The notes under the pieces were generated by a model, which saw only the letters and a list, made by a program, of their open reading frames with translations, had not been told where the DNA came from and made no database searches. From Fodinibacter luteus (GTDB taxonomy: Bacteria > Actinomycetota > Actinomycetes > Actinomycetales > Dermatophilaceae), in assembly GCF_039541575.1 (NCBI RefSeq), contig NZ_BAABGM010000013.1:62001-126000 (forward strand): DNA of 64,000 nucleotides, written 5' to 3'. The translations under genes were made by a program, and so were the position numbers. This document shows positions 1 to 8,527 of this stretch, piece by piece; within the stretch, counting starts at the first letter, position 1; each line of letters opens with the position of its first letter.

Positions 1-1167
1 GAGGCCCAGGCCGAGTACATCCTCGAGCTGCAGCTGCGGCGGCTCACGAGGTTCTCCCGGATCGAGCTCGAGGCCGAGCGCGACGAGCTGCGCCGCCAGA
101 TCGAGGAGCTCGAGGCGATCCTCGCCGACGAGAAGCTGTTGCACCGCACCGTCTCGGGCGAGCTCGCCGACGTCGCCAAGGCCCACGGCACCCCGAGGCG
201 CACGGTGCTCCTCGAGTCCGCCGGCACACCCGCGTCGGTGGCCACCCCGCTCGAGGTCGCCGACGACCCGTGCTGGGTGCTGCTGTCCTCGACCGGCCTG
301 CTGGCCCGCACCTCGTCCGCCGACCCGGTGCCGGGCGAGGGGGCCCGGGCCAGGCACGACGCGATCGTCGGCGCGGTGCGCACGACGGCGCGCGGCGAGT
401 TCGGGCTCGTCACCTCGCGCGGTCGGATGGTGCGGATGTCGGCCCTCGAGCTGCCGACGTTGCCCCCGCTCGGTGGGTCGCCGAGCCTGTCGGGCGGGGC
501 GCCGCTCGCCGTCTACGTCGACCTGCCCGCCGGGGAGGAGCCGCTCACCATCGTGCCGCTCGACCCCGACGGCCCGGGCATCGCCCTCGGCACGGCGCAG
601 GGCGTCGTCAAGCGGGTCACGCCGGACCACCCGGCCCGCCCCGACTGGGAGCTCGTCGCCCTCAAGGACGGCGACCACGTCGTCGGCGCCGCAGCGCTGC
701 ACGACGGCACCGAGGACCTCGTCTTCGTCACGAACGACGCCCAGCTGCTGCGCTTCCCGGCCTCCGCGGTGCGGCCGCAGGGCCGCGCGGCCGGGGGGAT
801 GGCCGGCATCCGCCTCGCCCCGGGCGCGCACGTCGCGTTCTTCGGCGCGGTCGACCCGGCCTCGGATGCCGTCGTCGTCACCTCCGCCGGGTCCTCCGAC
901 GCCCTGCCGGGCACCCAGCCAGGGTCGCTCAAGGTCACGCCGTACGGCGAGTACCCCGCGAAGGGGCGCGGCACGGGCGGCGTGCGCGCCCACCGGTTCC
1001 TGCGCGGGGAGGACACCCTCGTCCTCGCGTGGGTCGGGGCCGTCCCGGCCCGCGCGTCGGGGGCCAACGGCGTCGCGCTCGACCTCCCGGAGGCCACGGG
1101 ACGGCGGGACGGCTCCGGCACGACCCACCCCGCGGTCGTCGCGGGCATCGGTGCGCCGGTGCGCTGA
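1..1167 (+). CDS. parC: DNA topoisomerase IV subunit A, C-terminal part (5' end outside window)
   Basis: This is the last 388 residues of a type IIA topoisomerase A subunit, which with ParE relaxes and decatenates DNA. The window opens in frame in the conserved stretch EYILELQLRRLTRFSRIELE, which follows the breakage-reunion core, then a short coiled coil (ERDELRRQIEELEAIL) and a beta-pinwheel C-terminal domain with repeated blades such as GTAQGVVKRV and FVTNDAQLLRFP. No clear GyrA box (QRRGGKG) is seen; the nearest motif is KGRGTGG near the end. That, and the ParE-type partner at 5862-7988, favour topoisomerase IV over gyrase. It could still be called gyrA-like by similarity alone. The sugar importer operon lies between it and parE, so the pair is not one operon here. 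Confidence 0.9.
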   Translation, partial: EAQAEYILELQLRRLTRFSRIELEAERDELRRQIEELEAILADEKLLHRTVSGELADVAKAHGTPRRTVLLESAGTPASVATPLEVADDPCWVLLSSTGLLARTSSADPVPGEGARARHDAIVGAVRTTARGEFGLVTSRGRMVRMSALELPTLPPLGGSPSLSGGAPLAVYVDLPAGEEPLTIVPLDPDGPGIALGTAQGVVKRVTPDHPARPDWELVALKDGDHVVGAAALHDGTEDLVFVTNDAQLLRFPASAVRPQGRAAGGMAGIRLAPGAHVAFFGAVDPASDAVVVTSAGSSDALPGTQPGSLKVTPYGEYPAKGRGTGGVRAHRFLRGEDTLVLAWVGAVPARASGANGVALDLPEATGRRDGSGTTHPAVVAGIGAPVR

Positions 1168-1253
1168 CCGCGCCGCGAGGCGTCCGGATGTGACCAATCG
1201 GACACCGCCCCAACCGTGTTACGCAATCGTTACCGCCTCGCGGGCCGGGATCG

Positions 1254-1282
1254 TTGCGCGGCATGTGAAAACGCTTTTACGT
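1254..1282 (+). promoter_or_regulatory. Probable promoter of the sugar ABC operon
   Basis: TTGCGC (1254-1259) and TTACGT (1277-1282) are separated by 17 bases and lie about 66 bases before the binding-protein start. The palindrome at 1265-1280 fills the spacer and touches the -10, as expected for a repressed promoter. The hexamers are imperfect, so the assignment is an inference. Confidence 0.45.
1265..1280. promoter_or_regulatory. LacI-family operator candidate
   Basis: GTGAAAACGCTTTTAC is an even palindrome with 6 of 8 matched pairs around a central CG, the usual form of LacI-family operators. It is the obvious target of the LacI-type protein encoded at the end of the same operon (4808-5818). 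Confidence 0.6.
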
Positions 1283-1348
1283 TGGACCCGGTTCCCTCAT
1301 CGCCGAGGCCCAGCGTCTCGGCGCGACCAGTGAAATGGAGGCGGGCAC

Positions 1349-2725
1349 ATGGCCCATCACTCAAAGCGTCGCATCGCGACGTTGGCCGGAGTCCTCGCGG
1401 TGGCCCTCACCGCGACGGCCTGCGGAGGCTCGGACGACGGTGGAGACACCGGCGACAGCGCAGCCGCCAGCATCGACTGCGCTCCCTACGAGGCGTTCGG
1501 CGACCTCGAGGGCAAGACGGTCACCGTCTACACCTCGATCGTCACCCCCGAGGACCAGTCCCACATCGAGTCGTACAAGCCGTTCGAGGAGTGCACGGGC
1601 GTCACGGTGAAGTACGAGGGCTCCAAGGAGTTCGAGGCTCAGCTGCCCGTGCGCGTCAAGGGTGGCAACGCCCCCGACATCGCCTACCTGCCGCAGCCGG
1701 GTCTGCTCCAGACGATGGTCGCCACCGGCGCCGTCAAGCCGGCTCCGGAGGAGACGGCCGCCAACGTCGACAAGTGGTTCGGTGAGGACTGGAAGGCCTA
1801 CGGCACCGTCGACGGCACCTTCTACGCCGCACCGCTGGGCGCGAACGTCAAGTCGTTCGTCTGGTACTCGCCCTCGGCCTTCGCCGACAAGGGTTACCAG
1901 GTGCCCACGACGTGGGCCGAGCTGCTCACCCTGAGCGACAAGATCGCGGCCGACAACACCGACGGCACCACGAAGCCGTGGTGTGCCGGCATCGAGTCGG
2001 GTGACGCGACCGGCTGGCCGGCCACCGACTGGATGGAGGACGTCATGCTGCGCACGGCGGGCCCCGAGACCTACGACAAGTGGGTGAACCACGAGATCCC
2101 GTTCAACGACCCAGCCGTCGCCACGGCGCTTGCCGAGGTCGGCAAGATCCTCAAGAACGACAAGTACGTCAACGGCGGTCTCGGCGACGTCAAGACGATC
2201 GCCTCGACGGCCTTCCAGGACGCCGGACTGCCGATCCTCGACGGCACCTGCTACATGCACCGTCAGGCGTCGTTCTACGCGGCCAACTGGCCCGAGGGCA
2301 CCAAGGTCGCAGAGGACGGCGACGTCTGGGCCTTCTACTTCCCGGCCCAGGACGCGACCGCCCACCCGGTGCTCGGTGGCGGCGAGTTCGTGGCCGCCTT
2401 TGCCGACCGTCCTGAGGTCAAGGCCTTCCAGACCTTCCTGTCCTCGGACACCTGGGCCAACCTCAAGGCGGACACCACGCCGGACATCGGCGGCTGGCTC
2501 TCGGCCAACAAGGGCCTGGACATCGAGAAGCTGAAGACGCCGATCGACAAGCTCTCGGCCGAGCAGCTGCAGGACCCCAACGCGGTCTTCCGCTTCGACG
2601 GCTCCGACCTCATGCCGGGCGCCGTGGGTTCGGGCACGTTCTGGAAGGGCATGACCGACTGGATCACCGGTAAGGGCGACCAGGAGGTGCTCGACTACAT
2701 CGAGCAGTCCTGGCCGGCCTCCTGA
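1349..2725 (+). CDS. Extracellular solute-binding lipoprotein of a sugar ABC importer (family 1)
   Basis: This is a 458-residue substrate-capture lipoprotein of a carbohydrate importer. The N-terminus has two Arg after a Lys, a hydrophobic stretch (LAGVLAVALTATA) and Cys25, followed by GGSDDGG, so it should be lipidated and tethered outside the membrane. Length and the mature sequence (VTVYTSI near the start, GNAPDIAYLPQPG in the middle) fit AglE/MalE-type binding proteins; an oligosaccharide such as an alpha-glucoside is likely but the substrate cannot be read from sequence. The start is supported by GGAG at 1337-1340, 8 bases upstream. Two permease genes and a LacI regulator follow. No ATPase gene is present, so the system probably borrows a shared MsiK-type ATPase. 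A strong hairpin separates it from the permeases. Confidence 0.9.
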   Translation: MAHHSKRRIATLAGVLAVALTATACGGSDDGGDTGDSAAASIDCAPYEAFGDLEGKTVTVYTSIVTPEDQSHIESYKPFEECTGVTVKYEGSKEFEAQLPVRVKGGNAPDIAYLPQPGLLQTMVATGAVKPAPEETAANVDKWFGEDWKAYGTVDGTFYAAPLGANVKSFVWYSPSAFADKGYQVPTTWAELLTLSDKIAADNTDGTTKPWCAGIESGDATGWPATDWMEDVMLRTAGPETYDKWVNHEIPFNDPAVATALAEVGKILKNDKYVNGGLGDVKTIASTAFQDAGLPILDGTCYMHRQASFYAANWPEGTKVAEDGDVWAFYFPAQDATAHPVLGGGEFVAAFADRPEVKAFQTFLSSDTWANLKADTTPDIGGWLSANKGLDIEKLKTPIDKLSAEQLQDPNAVFRFDGSDLMPGAVGSGTFWKGMTDWITGKGDQEVLDYIEQSWPAS

Positions 2726-2738
2726 CCTCAGGTCCACC

Positions 2739-2780
2739 CGAGACGGGGGTGGGGCGGAAGCCCGCCCCACCCCCGTCTCG
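2739..2780 (+). terminator. Perfect 19-bp hairpin between binding protein and permeases
   Basis: The arms 2739-2757 and 2762-2780 are exact reverse complements with a 4-base loop. There is no U-tract. It sits 13 bases after the stop of the binding-protein gene and 33 bases before the next start. It probably works as a partial terminator or 3' mRNA stabiliser, so that the binding protein is made in excess over the permeases. Confidence 0.8.
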
Positions 2781-2813
2781 TCTCCCCCCGCGAGACCCAC
2801 GGAGGTTCAGTCA

Positions 2814-3827
2814 ATGGTGTCCAGCATGGTCGGCAGCGTCGCCGCCATCCCCGAGCCGCTGCTACGTGCGCAGAGCGTTGCCGGGAAGTTCTTCCTCATG
2901 TTCTTCGCGATCGCCGTCTTCGCCGCGATCTTCGGCCTCATCCTCTTCCTCGCCTCCCTGTTCAAGGGCCGCTCGGGCGAGAAGGTGCAGGGTGGGCTGT
3001 TCGTGCTGCCGGCGATCTTCCTCCTCGCCGTCGGCCTGATGTACCCGGCGATCCTCACGATCAACCAGTCCCTGCGGGGCCGCTCCGGCGAGGGCGCATT
3101 CACGCTGCAGAACTACTCCGACATGTTCACCCAGCCCGAGCTGCTCACCGTGCTGCGCAACACGGCGCTGTGGGTCATCCTCGTGCCCGTCTTCGCGACC
3201 GGCATCGGGCTCCTGTACGCCATCCTCATCGACCGCGCCCGGGGTGAGGCGTTCGCCAAGGCGCTCATCTTCCTGCCCATGGCGATCTCGATGGTCGGCG
3301 CGAGCATCATCTGGCGGTTCGTCTACCAGTACAAGCCGACGTCGGCCGACCAGATCGGCATCCTCAACGCGATTCTCAAGGCGCTGGGCTTCGAGACCCA
3401 GCAGTTCCTCATCGACGCCCCCCGCAACACCTTCATGCTCATCATCGTCATGATCTGGATCCAGGCCGGGTTCGCGATGACCGTGCTCTCGGCGGCCATC
3501 AAGGCGATCCCCGACGAGATCATCGAGGCGGCCAAGCTCGACGGCGTGCAGAGCTTCAAGATGTTCCGCTACATCACCCTGCCGAGCATCCGCGCCGCCC
3601 TCGTCGTCGTCGTCACGACGATCGGCATCGGCACGCTCAAGGTCTTCGACATCGTCCGCACCATGACCGGCGGGCAGTTCGACACCTCGGTCGTCGCCAA
3701 CGAGTTCTACGCGCAGAGCTTCCGGTACAACGCCCCGGGCCTCGGCGCCGCGCTCGCGGTGCTGCTGTTCATCCTCGTCATCCCGATCGTCGCGTACAAC
3801 ATCGTCCAGATGCGGAAGGAGGCCTGA
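2814..3827 (+). CDS. Sugar ABC importer permease, MalF/AglF type
   Basis: This is a 337-residue integral membrane permease subunit of the sugar importer. Hydrophobic segments start near residues 25 and 60 and continue to the C-terminus; the two extra N-terminal segments are typical of MalF-like partners. The EAA loop that docks to the ATPase is visible near residue 233 (EIIEAAKLDGVQSFKMF). GGAGG at 2801-2805 supports the ATG start. It ends 2 bases before the second permease, so the two are co-translated. Substrate is unknown; family resemblance is to alpha-glucoside and trehalose-type systems. Confidence 0.9.
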   Translation: MVSSMVGSVAAIPEPLLRAQSVAGKFFLMFFAIAVFAAIFGLILFLASLFKGRSGEKVQGGLFVLPAIFLLAVGLMYPAILTINQSLRGRSGEGAFTLQNYSDMFTQPELLTVLRNTALWVILVPVFATGIGLLYAILIDRARGEAFAKALIFLPMAISMVGASIIWRFVYQYKPTSADQIGILNAILKALGFETQQFLIDAPRNTFMLIIVMIWIQAGFAMTVLSAAIKAIPDEIIEAAKLDGVQSFKMFRYITLPSIRAALVVVVTTIGIGTLKVFDIVRTMTGGQFDTSVVANEFYAQSFRYNAPGLGAALAVLLFILVIPIVAYNIVQMRKEA

Positions 3828-3829
3828 GC

Positions 3830-4780
3830 ATGAGCACACTCGAGCCCACAGCAGTGCCCGAGAAGGTCACCTCCGAGATGGCCGACGCGCCGAAGAAGCA
3901 GAAGCGGCACAAGAGCGCGGCCGGTGACGCCGCCCGCGCCATCAGCTCGCCCTGGGCGAGCCTGATCGCCGTCGTCATCGCGGTGCTCTGGACGATCCCG
4001 ACGATCGGCCTGCTCGTCACCTCGTTCCGCAAGCCGATCGACATCAACCGCAGCGGCTGGTGGACCTCGTTCTTCAGCCCGCAGAGCTACACGCTGAGCA
4101 ACTACGAGCAGGCGCTGGCTCCCGGGTCGTCCGCGGGCCTGGGGCAGTACTTCATCAACACGATCGTCATCACCATCCCCGCGGTGGTCCTGCCGATCTT
4201 CCTCGCCTCGCTCGCGGCCTACGCCTTCGCGTGGATGCCGTTCCCGGGCCGTGACGCGCTCTTCGTCGCGGTCTTCGCGCTCCAGATCGTGCCGCTCCAG
4301 GTCGCGCTCATCCCGTTGCTCGACATCTACGTCAACACCCTCGGGATCGGTGCCTCGTACTGGAGCGTCTGGCTGTCGCACACGATCTTCGCGCTCCCCC
4401 TCGCGACCTTCCTCATCCACAACTTCATGAGGGAGCTCCCGGGAGAGCTCATGGAGGCGGCGCGGGTCGACGGCGCGGGCCACGTGACGATCTTCTTCAA
4501 GATCCTCCTGCCCCTGCTCACCCCGGCGATCGCGGCGTTCGGCATCTTCCAGTTCCTCTGGGTCTGGAACGACCTGCTCGTCTCGCTCGTGTTCCTCGGC
4601 GGGACGCCCGACGTCGCGCCGATCACCGTGCGGGTCGCCGAGCTCTCGGGCACCCGCGGCAGCGCGTGGTACCTGCTCTCGGCCGGTGCGTTCATCTCGA
4701 TGATCGTGCCCGTCGCGGTGTTCCTCGCCCTCCAGCGGTACTTCGTCCGTGGCCTCCTCGCGGGTGGCCTCAAGGGCTGA
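3830..4780 (+). CDS. Sugar ABC importer permease, MalG/AglG type
   Basis: This 316-residue protein is the second permease subunit. A charged N-terminal cytosolic tail of about 40 residues (with KKQKRHK) precedes six hydrophobic segments. The EAA motif is near residue 205 (ELMEAARVDGAGHVTIFFK), and the protein ends with the RYFVRGLLAGGLKG tail common to MalG-type subunits. Its start lies 2 bases after the stop of the upstream permease. Its TGA (4778-4780) is in the same frame as the downstream regulator, which limits how far upstream that gene can begin. Confidence 0.9.
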   Translation: MSTLEPTAVPEKVTSEMADAPKKQKRHKSAAGDAARAISSPWASLIAVVIAVLWTIPTIGLLVTSFRKPIDINRSGWWTSFFSPQSYTLSNYEQALAPGSSAGLGQYFINTIVITIPAVVLPIFLASLAAYAFAWMPFPGRDALFVAVFALQIVPLQVALIPLLDIYVNTLGIGASYWSVWLSHTIFALPLATFLIHNFMRELPGELMEAARVDGAGHVTIFFKILLPLLTPAIAAFGIFQFLWVWNDLLVSLVFLGGTPDVAPITVRVAELSGTRGSAWYLLSAGAFISMIVPVAVFLALQRYFVRGLLAGGLKG

Positions 4781-4807
4781 GCCGCCGGCCGGAAGGGGGC
4801 GAGCACC

Positions 4808-5818
4808 ATCAGCACCATCACCGACGTGGCGCGGGTGGCCGGGGTGTCGGTCGCCACGGTCTCCCGCGCCCTTCGGGGACTGGACCGGGTCTCCCCCGAG
4901 ACCCGGGAGCGGGTCCTGCGCGTCGCCGAGGACCTGCACTACGTCGCGTCCCCGACGGCGACCTCGCTCGCGTCGGGACGCACCCGCGTCGTCGCCGTCG
5001 TCGCCCCCTTCCTCACCCGGTGGTTCTTCGCGATGCTCGTCAGCGCGATCGAGAAGAGCCTTCGCGCCCACGGGCACCACGTCATCCTGTTCGACCTCGA
5101 GGACGACAGCTACGACCAGCGCCTCATGCTGTCGCAGAACATGCTGTGGAAGCGGGTCGACGGGGTCATCACCCTCAACGTGCCGATGGTCGCCGAGGAG
5201 GTCGAGCTCGTCGACCGGCTCGGGCTGCCGCTCGTCGCGATCGGCTCACCCGTGCCGGGCCGGGCCTGCGTGCGCATCGACGACGCCGTCGCGATGCGCA
5301 CCGCCGTCGAGCACCTCGCGGGGCTCGGCCACACCCGGATCGGCTACATCGGCGCGGTCCCCGAGAACGTCGCGCACATCCAGACCCCCCAGGACCGCCT
5401 GCGCGCCTTCCTCGACACCGTCCGCGACCTGGGCCTGACCTGCGAGGACTCGTGGATCCTCGGCTCGGACTGGACCGCCCAGGCCGCCGCGCTCGACAGC
5501 ACCGAGCTGCTCTCGCGTGAGGACCGGCCCACCGCCATCGTCGCGGCGTCGGACGAGATGGCCATCGGGGTGCTCGCGAGCGCCCGGCGGCTCGGCCTGC
5601 GGGTCCCCGAGGACCTGTCGGTCACCGGGATCGACGACTTCGTGCTGAGCGGCGTGCTCGGGCTGACGACGGTGCGCCAGGACGTCGCCGGGCTGGGCCA
5701 CGCGGCGGCCGAGCTGCTCCTGCGGGCCCTCCTCGAGGACGACGAGTCGACCGACGAGCTCGTGCTCCCGACCGAGCTCGTCGTGCGCGAGTCGACCGGA
5801 CCCGCGCCGACGGGCTGA
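4808..5818 (+). CDS. LacI-family transcriptional regulator of the sugar operon
   Basis: This is a 336-residue LacI/GalR repressor with an N-terminal helix-turn-helix (ITDVARVAGVSVATVSRAL), a hinge helix and a periplasmic-binding-protein-like sensor domain ending in a typical LVVREST tail. It probably represses the upstream operon through the palindrome at 1265-1280 and is released by the transported sugar. The start is unusual. Family members begin M-S-T-I-x-D-V, but the codon at the Met position is ATC (4808-4810), 8 bases after the purine run GGAAGGGGG (4791-4799). No ATG, GTG, TTG or CTG lies in frame between the preceding stop (4780) and GTG 4826. A GTG 4826 start would cut six residues off the first DNA-binding helix. 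Either ATC initiation or a base change at this site is involved. Confidence 0.85.
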   Translation: MSTITDVARVAGVSVATVSRALRGLDRVSPETRERVLRVAEDLHYVASPTATSLASGRTRVVAVVAPFLTRWFFAMLVSAIEKSLRAHGHHVILFDLEDDSYDQRLMLSQNMLWKRVDGVITLNVPMVAEEVELVDRLGLPLVAIGSPVPGRACVRIDDAVAMRTAVEHLAGLGHTRIGYIGAVPENVAHIQTPQDRLRAFLDTVRDLGLTCEDSWILGSDWTAQAAALDSTELLSREDRPTAIVAASDEMAIGVLASARRLGLRVPEDLSVTGIDDFVLSGVLGLTTVRQDVAGLGHAAAELLLRALLEDDESTDELVLPTELVVRESTGPAPTG

Positions 5819-5861
5819 CCCCCCGGGCTGACCCGCCCGGGCAGACCCGACCTGCTGCCGG

Positions 5862-7988
5862 TCAGACGTCGATGCGCTCGCGGTCGAGGGCGTGCGCCGA
5901 CTCGACGATGAAGTCCCTGCGCGGCGCGACCTCCCCGCCCATGAGCAGCTCGAACACCCGGGTCGCGGACTCGACGTCGGCGGCGGTCACCTTGCGCAGG
6001 GTGCGGTGCTGGGGGTCCATCGTCGTCTCGGCGAGCTGGTCGGCATCCATCTCCCCGAGGCCCTTGTAGCGCTGGATCGGCTTGGTCTTCCGCCCGCGCC
6101 GGGTGATCGCCGCCATCGTGCGGCGCATCTCGGCCTCGGAGTACGTGTAGATGACCTCGTTCGCCTTCGACCCCGGGTTGACGACCTCGATGCGGTGCAG
6201 CGGCGGCACCGCGGCGTAGACCCGCCCGGCCTCGACGAGCGGGCGCATGTAGCGGAAGAAGAGCGTGAGCAGCAGGGTGCGGATGTGGGCGCCGTCGACG
6301 TCGGCGTCGGTCATGATGATGACCTTGCCGTAGCGGGCGGCGTCGAGGTCGAAGGTGCGACCGGAGCCGGCGCCGATGACCTGGATGATCGCCGCACACT
6401 CGGCGTTGCCGAGCATGTCGGTGACCGACGCCTTCTGGACGTTGAGGATCTTGCCGCGGATCGGCAGCAGGGCCTGGTGGTCGCTGCTGCGGGCGAGCTT
6501 CGCGGTGCCGAGGGCGCTGTCGCCCTCGACGATGAACAGCTCGGTGCGCTCGACGTCGGTGCTGCGGCAGTCGGCGAGCTTGGCCGGCAGCGTCGAGGAC
6601 TCCAGCGCCGTCTTGCGGCGCTGGGTCTCCTTGTGCAGCCGCGCGCTGATCCGCGACTTCATCTCGGCGGTGACCTTCTCGAGCAGCAGCGCCGCCTGCT
6701 GCTTCTCCGGGCGCTTGGTCGAGGTGAGCCGCGCCGTGAGCTCCTTCTCGACGACCCGCGCCACGATGGCGCGCACCGCGTTCGTGCCGAGGACCTCCTT
6801 GGTCTGGCCCTCGAACTGCGGCTCGGCGAGGCGCACCGTGACGACCGCGGTCAGGCCCGCGAGGGCGTCGTCCTTCTCGAGCTTGTCGGTGCCGACCTTG
6901 AGGCGCCGGGCGTTGACCTCGAGCTGGCGGCGCAGCACCTTGAGCAGGGCCTGCTCGAAGCCGGCGAGGTGGGTGCCGCCCTTCGGGGTGGCGATGATGT
7001 TGACGAACGTCGTCACCCTCGTGTCGTAGCCGGTGCCCCAGCGCACCGCCACGTCGACGCCGCACTCGCGCTCGACCTCGGTCGGGGTCATGTGGCCCGC
7101 GGCGTCGAGCACGGGGACGGTCTCGGTGAAGGTGCCGCTGCCCTGCAGGCGCCACACGTCGGTGACGGCGGGGTCGGGCGCGAGGAACTCGCAGAACTCC
7201 GAGATGCCGCCGTCGTGGACGAAGACCTGCTCGCTCGGCTGCGCACCACGCTCGTCGCGGATGACGATCGTCAGGCCCGGGACGAGGAAGGAGGTCTGCC
7301 GGGCCCGGGCGACCAGGCCCTCGAGGTCGAAGGCGGCGTCCTTGAGGAAGATCTGCCGGTCGGCCCAGTACCGCACCCGGGTGCCGGTGACGCCGCGACG
7401 CGTGCGCCCGATGACCTCGAGCTCGCTGACGTCGACGTAGGGAGTGAAGCGGTGGTCAGGGTCCTTGGCCCCCCGGGCGCCCGCGACGTCGGAGAACACC
7501 CCGGGTTCGCCGCGGCGGAAGCTCATCGCGTAGGTCCGGCCCCCGCGGTCGACCTCGACGTCGAGCCGCGAGGACAGCGCGTTGACGACCGACGCGCCGA
7601 CGCCGTGCAGGCCGCCGGATGCCGTGTAGGAGCCACCGCCGAACTTCCCGCCGGCGTGCAGGCGGGTGTAGACGAGCTCGACGCCCGTGAGGCCGGTGCG
7701 CGGCTCGATGTCGACCGGGACGCCCCGGCCGTTGTCGCGCACCTCGACCGAGCCGTCGTGGTGCAGGGTCACCTCGACGCGGTCGCAGTGGCCCCCGAGG
7801 GCCTCGTCGACGGCGTTGTCGATGATCTCCCACAGGCAGTGCATGAGCCCGCGCGAGTCCGTGGACCCGATGTACATGCCGGGACGCTTGCGGACCGCCT
7901 CGAGGCCCTCGAGGACCTGGAGGTGGTGGGCGGTGTACTCGGACGCGGACTTGCTCGTCGCGGCCTTCTTCGCAGCGGTCGTCGGCAC
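5862..7988 (-). CDS. parE: DNA topoisomerase IV subunit B
   Basis: This 708-residue protein is the ATPase subunit of topoisomerase IV. The GHKL ATPase domain begins with GLEAVRKRPGMYIGSTDSRG and EIIDNAVDEALGG. The TOPRIM domain shows VEGDSALGTAKLARSS near residue 486 and DADVDGAHI near residue 561; the Leu in EGDSALG, where gyrases usually have Gly, suits ParE. The C-terminus ends AHALDRERIDV. The likely start is GTG at 7988, giving M-P-T-T-A-A-K-K; an upstream extension is open only because of high GC. No strong ribosome site precedes it. It converges on the LacI-type gene, with only 43 bases between the stops. Confidence 0.92.
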   Translation of the reverse strand: MPTTAAKKAATSKSASEYTAHHLQVLEGLEAVRKRPGMYIGSTDSRGLMHCLWEIIDNAVDEALGGHCDRVEVTLHHDGSVEVRDNGRGVPVDIEPRTGLTGVELVYTRLHAGGKFGGGSYTASGGLHGVGASVVNALSSRLDVEVDRGGRTYAMSFRRGEPGVFSDVAGARGAKDPDHRFTPYVDVSELEVIGRTRRGVTGTRVRYWADRQIFLKDAAFDLEGLVARARQTSFLVPGLTIVIRDERGAQPSEQVFVHDGGISEFCEFLAPDPAVTDVWRLQGSGTFTETVPVLDAAGHMTPTEVERECGVDVAVRWGTGYDTRVTTFVNIIATPKGGTHLAGFEQALLKVLRRQLEVNARRLKVGTDKLEKDDALAGLTAVVTVRLAEPQFEGQTKEVLGTNAVRAIVARVVEKELTARLTSTKRPEKQQAALLLEKVTAEMKSRISARLHKETQRRKTALESSTLPAKLADCRSTDVERTELFIVEGDSALGTAKLARSSDHQALLPIRGKILNVQKASVTDMLGNAECAAIIQVIGAGSGRTFDLDAARYGKVIIMTDADVDGAHIRTLLLTLFFRYMRPLVEAGRVYAAVPPLHRIEVVNPGSKANEVIYTYSEAEMRRTMAAITRRGRKTKPIQRYKGLGEMDADQLAETTMDPQHRTLRKVTAADVESATRVFELLMGGEVAPRRDFIVESAHALDRERIDV

Positions 7989-8080
7989 GTCACGCAGGGT
8001 AGCCGCCGGGCCGGACAGCCCCCGACAGGCGCACCGCGTCCGCGCGAACGGGCACGAACGGGCGCGACCGGCATCCGACG

Positions 8081-8174
8081 GCGGCCCGCCCACGGCGGCC
8101 CGCCCACGGCGCCGGCCCGCCGGGCCCGGCGACGGGTCACGATCCGGCGCCGGGCCCGGCGACAGGTCACGATC
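8081..8174. repeat. Two short direct repeats upstream of the DUF7455 gene
   Basis: GCGGCCCGCCCACG occurs twice in tandem (8081-8094, 8095-8108). A 24-base unit (8121-8144 and 8151-8174, period 30, one mismatch) follows, each copy ending in GGTCACGATC. They occupy most of the 319-base gap between parE and the DUF7455 gene (7989-8307). TTGACT at 8232-8237 could be a -35, but no convincing -10 was found. Nothing else was recognised in the gap. Confidence 0.6.
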
Positions 8175-8307
8175 TGGACATGACCGGGGCCACAGGGCCC
8201 CACCCTGCACAGCGGGAAGCAACGGACGTGCTTGACTGTTGCAACGCTCGCCGCCCGATCCGGGTGGAGCGACCGACGCAGGACCGAGCGAGCCGAGGAG
8301 GCCCGAC

Positions 8308-8526
8308 GTGAACGCCGCACTGGCACCGACCCTGACCGCAGCGGACCGTTGCGACCGCTGCAGCGCCCAGGCGTACGTCCGCGCCCGCCTCCACGCCGGG
8401 GGAGAGCTGCTGTTCTGCGCCCACCACGGCCGCGAGCACATCCCGGCCCTCGCCGGCCTCGCCGAGATCCACGACGAGAGCGACCGCCTGCTCGAGCCCA
8501 GCGTCCCCGGCGAGCCGACCATCTGA
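8308..8526 (+). CDS. DUF7455 family small zinc-ribbon-like protein
   Basis: This 72-residue acidic protein carries CDRC followed about 20 residues later by FCAHH, a C-x-x-C plus C-x-H-H pattern consistent with one bound zinc. It matches the small DUF7455 proteins of actinobacteria; function is not known. The start is GTG 8308 with GAGGAG at 8295-8300. Only one base separates it from the DUF456 gene, so the two form an operon. Confidence 0.8.
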   Translation: MNAALAPTLTAADRCDRCSAQAYVRARLHAGGELLFCAHHGREHIPALAGLAEIHDESDRLLEPSVPGEPTI

Positions 8527-8527
8527 G

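Noticed and set aside
1168..5861. Sugar ABC operon as a mobile insertion between parC and parE
   Set aside because: No terminal repeats, tRNA, integrase or change in base composition at the edges.
1..7988. The topoisomerase pair as gyrA/gyrB
   Set aside because: No clear GyrA box, and the B subunit has EGDSALG where gyrases usually have EGDSAGG. Not fully excluded without a search for the main gyrase elsewhere.
5892..8183. Very long open frames antisense to parE, dnaE2, dinB and the cta/qcr genes
   Set aside because: High GC removes stop codons in shadow frames; these lack the third-position bias, family motifs and sensible starts of the genes they oppose.
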